Of a DNA stretch of 64,000 nucleotides, positions 57,618 to 64,000 are shown one piece after another; the first letter of the stretch is position 1; every line of letters starts with the position of its first letter. The stretch lies in contig CP054838.1 of NCBI GenBank assembly GCA_028768545.1, positions 4,585,001 to 4,649,000 on the forward strand, in the 5' to 3' direction. This DNA is from Desulfobacter sp. GTDB taxonomy: Bacteria > Desulfobacterota > Desulfobacteria > Desulfobacterales > Desulfobacteraceae. Below the pieces are notes generated by a model that was given only the letters and a program-made list of their open reading frames with translations, did not search any database and was not told the DNA's origin. A program made the translations under genes and the position numbers.

Positions 57618-59735
57618 TTCAAATGGTGCTCAAAAAAATCAGACAGCTTGAAATCCAGCCCCTGCCCCCCATGGCAGCAGACCCTGATAGCGGCCAGGTC
57701 TTGATGGATGTCCTGGCCTGTGCCATCTGCAGGACTGATGCTAAAATGTGGGACCAGGGACACCGGGACCTTGTCTTTCCCAGGGTGCTGGGCCATGAGA
57801 TGGTGGTTCAGGACCAAGAGAAAAAAATATATGGTCTGGCCCGGACTAAGCTGCGGCAATTGTCCCTATTGTCTTGCAGGCAAACAAAATTTGTGCGACA
57901 AGATGGAAATCACAGGATTTCATACCCACGGCGGATTTGCCCACAAGGTGATTCTGCCCAAAGCCAGCCTGATTCCCCTGCCCGGGGATCTGGATATACG
58001 CACCGCCTGTTTTGCCGAGCCTGTGGGATGCGTGGTCAATGCCTTTGAAAAACTCTCCCCTAAACCCGGCGCCAGGATTTTAATCCTGGGCGGCGGCACC
58101 ATGGGCCTGATCATTGCACTTTATGCCCAATATCTGGGCCACTCTCCTCTGATCATAGAAAAGGATGAGGCCAAAATCCAGAAGATCTCCCCCATCCTGG
58201 ACAGGGCCGATCTGATATGCCTTAAACAGACCCATGAGAGTCTTTTTGACCTGGTCATCAATGCCTGTCCGGATTTCAAGGCCTTTGCCCAGGCCATTGC
58301 CAAGGTGGACAAGGGCGGGAGCATCTGTTTTTTTTCCGGAATTTCAAAAAACCAAACCCTGGAGACCAATCTGCTGAACCTGATCCATTACAAGGAGGCC
58401 CGTATTTTCGGGGCATACGGCATGAAACGCTCTGACATGGAAAAGGGTATTCCCTTTCTGGTCTCCCAGGCCGAATCCATTCAAGGGCTCATCCAAAAGG
58501 TGGTTCCTCCGCAAATGGCCCCTGACCTTCTTGCCCGGGTACTTGCTGGCAAAGATTTAAAATATATCCTTGATTTTACCGGCCATGACACCCCTTTTGA
58601 AAACGAGGTCTCCACCAAGGCCCAGGCCTCTACCATAAAAAAGAAATCTGACCTCAGCCCCTTGTGCGCTTCCACAATCCAGGCGATTGTCTCACCGGAT
58701 CAGAGGCTCAGGGCTGAGGCAGGGGCAAAAATGGATGATAAGAGCAAACCCTTGGGTGCCCTGGGAAAACTTGAAACCCTGAGTGTCCGGATCTGCCAAA
58801 TCCAGAACACCCTGACCCCGAAAATAGAACAAAAAGCCATGCTGGTCTTTGCAGGGGACCACGGCATTACCGAAGAGGGGGTCTCTGCCTTTCCCAGCGA
58901 GGTCACAGGACAGATGGTGGACAATTTCCTCAAGGGCGGGGCAGCCATCAATGTGCTTTGCCGTCATCACGAAATTGAAATGAAGGTGGTGGACATGGGG
59001 GTAAAAAAAGCGTTTGAGCCCCATCCTGATCTGATCCGGGCAAAAGTTGCCGCGGGCACCCGGAATATGACATTGGCCCCTGCAATGACCAAACATCAAG
59101 CTGTCCAGGCCCTTGAAAACGGGATGACCGCCTTTTTCTCCATCTGGGAAGACAAAGGTCCCATCCAGATCATCGGCCTTGGGGAGATGGGTATCGGCAA
59201 CACCACCTCGGCCTCGGCCATTATCTGCGCCATTACAGGCCTTGAACCGTCCACGGCTGCGGGCAGGGGAACCGGGGTGGATGACGAGGGGCTCTCCCAT
59301 AAAGCCGAAGTGATTGAACGGGTGCTCAATTTCCATCACCCTGATCCTGAAAACGGATTTGAAATTCTAAGAACCCTGGGCGGATTTAAAATTGCCGGCA
59401 TTGCAGGGGCAGCGCTTGCCGCGGCATCCAAAGGCTGCGCCGTGGTTCTGGATGGGGTCATCTCCACTGCCGCAGGCCTGGTCGCCCATGCCATCCATCC
59501 TGGAATCCAGGGCTATCTCATTGCAGGCCATAAATCCGTGGAAAAAGCCCAGGCGGCAGCCCTGGCCCATATGGACCTTGACCCGATAATTGATTTGTCC
59601 ATGGGCCTGGGAGAAGGGACAGGCGCAGCACTTGCCATGGACATGGTTCAGACGGCCTGCAAACTCATGACGGAAATGGCCTCCTTTGACGAGGCCAAGA
59701 TATCCAGATCCCGATCAGGCACGGAAAAAACATAA
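57614..59735 (+). pseudogene. zinc-type alcohol dehydrogenase fused to CobT, one-base frameshift
   Basis: Residues 1-70 (MIQMVLKKIRQLEIQPLPP, VLACAICRTDAKMWDQ, RVLGHEMVVQD) are the start of a zinc medium-chain dehydrogenase. At the A7 run 57821-57827 the frame breaks; with six A it continues as EKKYMVWPGLSCGNCPYCLA, giving the structural-zinc cysteines, then ILILGGGTMGLIIALYAQ for the nucleotide. Without a stop or restart the chain runs on into full-length CobT: KSKPLGALGKLETL, FAGDHGITEEGVSAFP, GEMGIGNTTSASAI, AAGRGTGVDDEG and the catalytic-glutamate region GLGEGTGAALAM. CobT makes alpha-ribazole phosphate from nicotinate mononucleotide and a base. The fusion of about 706 residues suggests the dehydrogenase works on the same pathway. 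The CobT part could still be produced from the 57708 frame. Confidence 0.8.
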
Positions 59736-59811
59736 TTGGGGAATGGTCAGCTTGAAGCCTTAAAAAACGGAAAAAATTAAATTTGCAAATCCAGACAAAG
59801 GAGGATAGCCT

Positions 59812-59901
59812 GTGAAGCATGGATGGATCAAAACGGCCCGCTCCCATAAAAAAAAGCCATGGGCGGATAAAGAAAAAGCCCTCACACAGCAAAGGTATTA
59901 A
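59812..59901 (+). CDS. candidate 29-codon small protein
   Basis: GTG 59812 lies six bases after a perfect AAAGGAGG (59798-59805). The frame encodes MKHGWIKTARSHKKKPWADK and nine more residues and ends with TAA just before the next gene. It is highly basic. It may be a real small protein or a leader peptide that couples translation to the phosphatase gene. Confidence 0.4.
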   Translation: MKHGWIKTARSHKKKPWADKEKALTQQRY

Positions 59902-59925
59902 CCCCAAAACAGACGCACCCAAAAT

Positions 59926-61038
59926 ATGTCAACCCCGACACTAACCCAATACCTGGCCCAATCCAGGACAAAGACAGATCACAAAGCGATTGACCTTGTG
60001 GTCATGGGCAATGAGGCCTGCGATCTGGATTCCATGGTATCGTCAATTGTCCTGGCGTATACCATGGCAGCCAAACAACAAAATGGCTGCTGTATTCCCC
60101 TGCTCCCCATAAAAAGAGGGGATTTCAGGCTCAGGCCAGAAGCGGTCGATCTGTTTAAGCTTGCAAAAATCGATCTCCAGCCCCTTGTTTTTCTGGATGA
60201 TATAGAGCCGGATGGTTTCATGGCCCGGACAAAAAATATAATTCTGGTGGATCACAATCAATTGTCCAGGGCATTTGAATCCCATGGACCTAAGATTTCC
60301 ATGATCCTCGATCACCACAAGGACCAGGGGCTTTATCCCCAGGCAAAAAAAACAATCCAGGCGGTGGGATCCTGTGCCACCCTGGTGGGAGAACGCCTGA
60401 TTAAAAAACACCCGGAACTGGTTGCCCCCTGCCCGGGCCTCCTGCTTTTAGGCGCCATTCTTCTGGACACGGTCAACCTGGATCCAAAAGCCGGCCGCGT
60501 GACCCCAAAAGATAAAGCCATGGCTGCAGCTCTGGCCAAGTTTAGTCCCTCCGGACTGACTCCGTTTTTTAACCATCTTCAAAGCACCAGGTTCAGCACG
60601 AAAGATCTATCCTCTTTTGACCTTCTGAAACGGGATTACAAGGCGTATGGTTTCAAAGACTTCAGATGGGGCATTGGATCGGCCCTGGTCTGCCTGGAGG
60701 CGTGGGAAAAACGAGAAAACAACCTGGGCCTGGCGTTTGAGTCCTATGCCAGATCCAAAAACCTGGACCTTCTGGGATGCATGATTGCATATAAAGCCCA
60801 GGGATTTCACCGGCAAATGGTTTTATATGCCAAAAACGGGGCCGTCCATGACGGGGTGGTCAGGTTCCTGGAAAAAAAACTGGATTTTGAACCCTACACC
60901 TTAAAACATAAAATTGGGGGGCTGAACGGTAAAATCTCTTTTTACGCCCAAAAAAACCTGGAGATCTCCAGAAAAAAGCTGGCCCCCATCCTGGAAACCT
61001 ATTTTAAGCTTATAATCCGCCCAAAATCGGGGGAATAA
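59926..61038 (+). CDS. DHH-family phosphoesterase, Prune/PPX1 exopolyphosphatase type
   Basis: The 370-residue protein has the DHH-family metal motifs: VMGNEACDLDSMVSSIVLAY (NEACDLDS), FLDDIEP, ILVDHNQLS, MILDHHKDQGLY (DHH) and LLLGAILLDTVNLDP. A DHHA2-like C-terminal domain follows (about residues 210-365). These enzymes release phosphate from short polyphosphate or related compounds. It is the last gene of the cobalamin-riboswitch operon, which is unusual company; it might remove pyrophosphate or phosphate from intermediates. No strong ribosome site is seen before ATG 59926. Confidence 0.8.
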   Translation: MSTPTLTQYLAQSRTKTDHKAIDLVVMGNEACDLDSMVSSIVLAYTMAAKQQNGCCIPLLPIKRGDFRLRPEAVDLFKLAKIDLQPLVFLDDIEPDGFMARTKNIILVDHNQLSRAFESHGPKISMILDHHKDQGLYPQAKKTIQAVGSCATLVGERLIKKHPELVAPCPGLLLLGAILLDTVNLDPKAGRVTPKDKAMAAALAKFSPSGLTPFFNHLQSTRFSTKDLSSFDLLKRDYKAYGFKDFRWGIGSALVCLEAWEKRENNLGLAFESYARSKNLDLLGCMIAYKAQGFHRQMVLYAKNGAVHDGVVRFLEKKLDFEPYTLKHKIGGLNGKISFYAQKNLEISRKKLAPILETYFKLIIRPKSGE

Positions 61039-61065
61039 AACAAACCGATTATAAATATTTACTGC

Positions 61066-62744
61066 TCAGACCGCCATGGGGTTAATGGGAAGTCTTATGA
61101 TAAACCGGGTACCCTTTCCGGGAAATGACTCAACCTCCATTTTCCCTTTATGATCCTCTACAACAATAAAATAGGAAACCGAAAGGCCCAATCCTGTTCC
61201 CTTGCTCACCTCCTTGGTGGTAAAAAAGGGTTCAAAAATCCGCTTTTGGGTCCGGGCATCCATCCCGGGGCCATTGTCCTCAATTTCAAGAACAATTGAA
61301 TTTACCCCCGGCCTGAGGCCAATCGTGATTTTAGGGGAGACATCACTTAATTTTCGATTCATTTCCTGGAAAGCATTTTTTAAAATATTGAACAACACCT
61401 GCTGGATTTTGCTTTTCTCGCAGAATACCGCCGGGGTACCTGGATGATAATCCCTGAGGATTTCAATATCTTTAAAATCATACTCTTTTTTAAGGTCATA
61501 ATCATTTTGGATCAGTTCCAGGGTCTGCTCAATGATGGTATCTATTTTTGCTTCTTTTTTAATGGATTTTCCCAGCTTGGCAAAACTCAACATATTTTCA
61601 ACTATTTTAGCGGCACGACCGCCGGCTTTGTTAATGTTTTCCAATTGATTCAGCACCCCTCGTTTTTCCATAAAAGCGCTGATGATATCCATTGAAGTGC
61701 CCAATTTACGGGCCGTTTTCTCATTTGCCGGCAAGGCCTTGTTGGTGAGCCTATTGTAAATCACCTGGGCATTTTGCATCATCCCGGCCAGAGGATTATT
61801 GATCTCATGGGCCATACCTGCCGCAAGCCCGCCCACGGACATCATTTTTTCGGACTGGATGATCATATGCTCCATTCTTTTACGCTCGGTAATATCATGG
61901 ACAACCACCCTTGCCCCTGTCATCCGGCCATTTTCATAGATATAATCCGAGTTGAGAACCACACAAATTTTTTCCTTATTTGGGGTGATGATTTCATATT
62001 CAACATTTGTAGCAGCTTTTCCGCCCCCAAGAACGCGCTCATATATTTTCATAAATTCTTTTCGGCTTTGTTGGGTTAAAAGCACCAAAGGGTTCATGGA
62101 GAGCAGTTCAAGTTCGGAAAAACCGGTATACTCACAAAAAAGAGAGTTCACCTTAACAAATGCGGGAATTCTAAAGTCAATCTCAAACATGCCTGCCGGG
62201 GCATGGTCAAAGAGATGGCGATACCGTTTTTCACTCTCCCGCAGTTCATCCTCTGCACGCTTGCGGTCAATGGATATGGCAATTTGATGGGAAATGGATG
62301 CCAAAACCCTTAAATCCTGCCCAGTGTATAAATTGGGATCTGTATAGCTTTGAACGGTAACCACACCAATGACTTTATCCTTGATCATGATCGGCACTCC
62401 CATCCAGATTTCAGGCACCGGTCCCCTGACACCATCTTTTTCTGATATTTTTTTTAGCATTCCAGACTTGAGCAGCAAGGGTTGTCTTTGGGACACCACC
62501 AAGCCGGTCAATGATTTTTCGGGATCAAAATCCACAACCTTATAGGATGCGTCATCCGTCTGGTCTACGAAATACGGAAAATGCAAGGTCTTTTCCGTCT
62601 CATTGACAATGGCAATAAAGAAATTGGTAACATCAAAAATCGCACCGAGCAACGAATGAATCTGTTGGTACAACTCGTCTAAATTCAGGGTAATATTCAC
62701 AGCATATGAAATGGCAAATAAAATTTTATTGATATCTTCTGAAT
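61066..62744 (-). pseudogene. GAF-PAS sensor histidine kinase, 5' end removed by IS4
   Basis: The frame reads directly out of the IS4 boundary as EDINKILFAISYAVNITLNL and continues for about 560 residues: a GAF domain (FPYFVDQTDD, PLLLKSGMLKK), a PAS domain (RYRHLFDHAPAGMFEIDF), HisKA with GGLAAGMAHEINNPLAGMMQ and an ATPase domain (VLFNILKNAFQEMN, EIEDNGPGMDAR, KGTGLGLSVSYFIV). The region upstream of GAF is beyond the element. The kinase core is intact and could be made from the GTG at 62700, so function may be partly kept. The input and partner are not known. Confidence 0.8.
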
Positions 62745-64000
62745 CAGTGATGTCCGGTTAGGTTTTTGCTTGCTCAATAATTTTTTGATCTTTGACAATA
62801 TTGTCCCTGTTTGAACTATGAGAGCCCTGCTCCTCGCAGCCAAACAGGTCATTTAGAATGGCGGTTCGCAGCTGCCGAACTCTTTTGATCGTGACCTTTT
62901 CATTAAACTGTTTTTGGCAATGGATTGCCAGTAACAGGTAAGTGATAAGGCCGCCAAGAATCTGAACCATAAGGCCGTATTCACTGCGGGCAATGAGATG
63001 ATATACCTTCAGATGTTCTTTCCACCATTTGAAAAAATCCTCAATGGTCCACCGGAGTTTATAAATTGTTGCTATTTGTTCCGCTGTTAAATCATGCCTG
63101 TCAGTTGCCACATAGTATTTGACGCCAGCAATTTTATAGCCAACAACCCGAACAGGCCTTTTCGTCTGGTTTTGATTCGGAGTACCAAGTTTAACCAGTG
63201 CATCATAAAAAATGTAGCTGTCGGAAGGGGTCTCGTGGTTATCAATAATTGTTCTTGTTGTCCTGGTTTTTATACGGCAGACAAAATGTTTGCCTTGCTC
63301 CTGAAGCAGGTCAAATTCTTTATGGGATTGATATCCACGATCCATAACACCTGTTTGCCCCTTGGAAAGTATTTTGGGAACAAAAGTGCGTTCAGCGCCG
63401 TTGCCTTCAGTCAAAAAGATTTTGTTTGGGATTCCGTGATTAATGTCAAATCCGCAATGTACTTTGGCTTTTTTACTTCCTTTTCTGTAGTTCGCCCAGT
63501 GCATTGAAAGGACTGCATTTATGAGACTACCGTCAATGGAAACCAACTCTCCTAACTCGGCGTGTTCACCCGGATGACACTCAAGAGCCTGTTTATAAAG
63601 ATCCTCAAAGATAAATTGCAGTTGTTCGAGTCCCCTGTGATTGATGGCTTCACAGAAACTACTACGGCTGATACCACCGTCTGGCGCAATATTTTCTTTA
63701 GCAAAAACATTCTCCTTGAGATCCTGAATTAAATGTCGGGCAGACTTGTGCTCCTGAAGATGGAAATAAACCAAAGCATTTATCTGGTCTTCGAATGTCA
63801 TTTTTAAAGGGCGGTCTCCTCGAGATTGTAATTCCGGTGCTTTTGAAAGTGACTTTATCAGAGGGCACCTGAAATTGTCAAAGTTCAGGGACCGTAGTTG
63901 TTTTTTAGGGACTGAGATGTGCGTCATTTGAGCTCCTTGAGTTAAATTTTCAAGGCGCACAAAAATTTTTACGCACATTTGTCAACACAAAACAGACTGT
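62745..64000 (-). mobile_element. IS4-family element, copy B, runs off the window
   Basis: The left end CAGTGATGTCCGGTTAGGTT is at 62745. From the 1,311-bp length of copy A the other end should lie about 55 bases beyond position 64000. The flanking CTTCTGAAT (62736-62744) is the predicted 9-bp target copy. Orientation is opposite to copy A. Confidence 0.9.
62758..63927 (-). CDS. IS4-family transposase, copy B
   Basis: A 389-residue transposase identical in protein sequence to copy A, starting at the ATG after AAGGAG. The catalytic Y-R-E segment YKLRWTIEDFFKWWKEHL is intact. Confidence 0.92.
   Translation of the reverse strand: MTHISVPKKQLRSLNFDNFRCPLIKSLSKAPELQSRGDRPLKMTFEDQINALVYFHLQEHKSARHLIQDLKENVFAKENIAPDGGISRSSFCEAINHRGLEQLQFIFEDLYKQALECHPGEHAELGELVSIDGSLINAVLSMHWANYRKGSKKAKVHCGFDINHGIPNKIFLTEGNGAERTFVPKILSKGQTGVMDRGYQSHKEFDLLQEQGKHFVCRIKTRTTRTIIDNHETPSDSYIFYDALVKLGTPNQNQTKRPVRVVGYKIAGVKYYVATDRHDLTAEQIATIYKLRWTIEDFFKWWKEHLKVYHLIARSEYGLMVQILGGLITYLLLAIHCQKQFNEKVTIKRVRQLRTAILNDLFGCEEQGSHSSNRDNIVKDQKIIEQAKT

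Noticed and set aside
61066..64000. kinase cut by IS4 as a programmed switch
   Set aside because: Only one end of the element is in view and nothing suggests excision; a plain insertion is the simpler explanation.

Overview
The window looks like a chromosomal segment of a strictly anaerobic, probably sulfate-reducing member of the Desulfobacterota (Desulfobacteraceae-like). This is inferred from a hydrogenase/heterodisulfide-reductase type operon (MvhDGA plus the tail of a preceding HdrA-like gene), a CoA-based branched-acyl degradation operon, many membrane sensor kinases including a CxxC-rich C-terminal module common in deltaproteobacterial sensors, and a cobalamin-riboswitch operon. No rRNA, tRNA or CRISPR array was seen.

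Layout. 1-3.55 kb: electron-bifurcation type hydrogenase operon (hdrA tail, mvhD, mvhG, mvhA, maturation protease). 3.6-15 kb: an insertion and decay zone, with an IS3 element nested in an older IS1380-like relic, a cheX gene fused to two helix-turn-helix units and split by an IS256 element, a sensor with an internal stop, a frameshifted LysE exporter, and a hybrid histidine kinase carrying several lesions including a precise IS4 insertion. 15-20 kb: TetR regulator with an M24 peptidase, then an AT-rich DUF2971 gene and a long gene-poor stretch. 20-29 kb: an operon behind a promoter with a TetR-type operator, encoding acyl-CoA dehydrogenase, methylglutaconyl-CoA hydratase-like, acyl-CoA carboxylase carboxyltransferase, HMG-CoA-lyase-like, XRE-cupin regulator, acetoacetyl-CoA synthetase and methyltransferase; then ferritin. 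29-32.5 kb: class IV aminotransferase, alanine racemase, frameshifted CapA-like protein. 32.5-39.6 kb: two direct IS256 copies bracketing a GntR / unknown enzyme / truncated TRAP permease segment, an IS256 scrap and an ISKra4-like element. 39.6-47.2 kb: cupins, an unrecognised three-gene operon, a periplasmic binding protein, a membrane protein, a fourth IS256 copy and a Sel1-repeat lipoprotein. 47.4-52 kb: two different glutamate dehydrogenases in tandem. 52.4-56 kb: MaoC-like protein, EamA transporter, HD hydrolase, rhomboid protease. 56-61 kb: a sigma70 promoter and cobalamin riboswitch leading to a TrpD-like phosphoribosyltransferase, a 67-aa protein, a zinc dehydrogenase-CobT fusion, a 29-codon small ORF and a Prune/PPX1-like phosphatase. 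61-64 kb: a sensor kinase cut by a second IS4 copy that runs off the window.

Two themes dominate. First, recent IS activity: four near-identical 403-aa IS256 transposases plus a scrap, two IS4 copies with identical proteins in opposite orientation, and one each of IS3 and ISKra4 types have interrupted at least five genes. Second, at least six genes, including a housekeeping glutamate dehydrogenase, are broken by single-base changes in short homopolymers. The latter may partly be sequence error, and raw reads would decide it. The most promising candidate for an undescribed system is the riboswitch-controlled operon at 56-61 kb with its dehydrogenase-CobT fusion.
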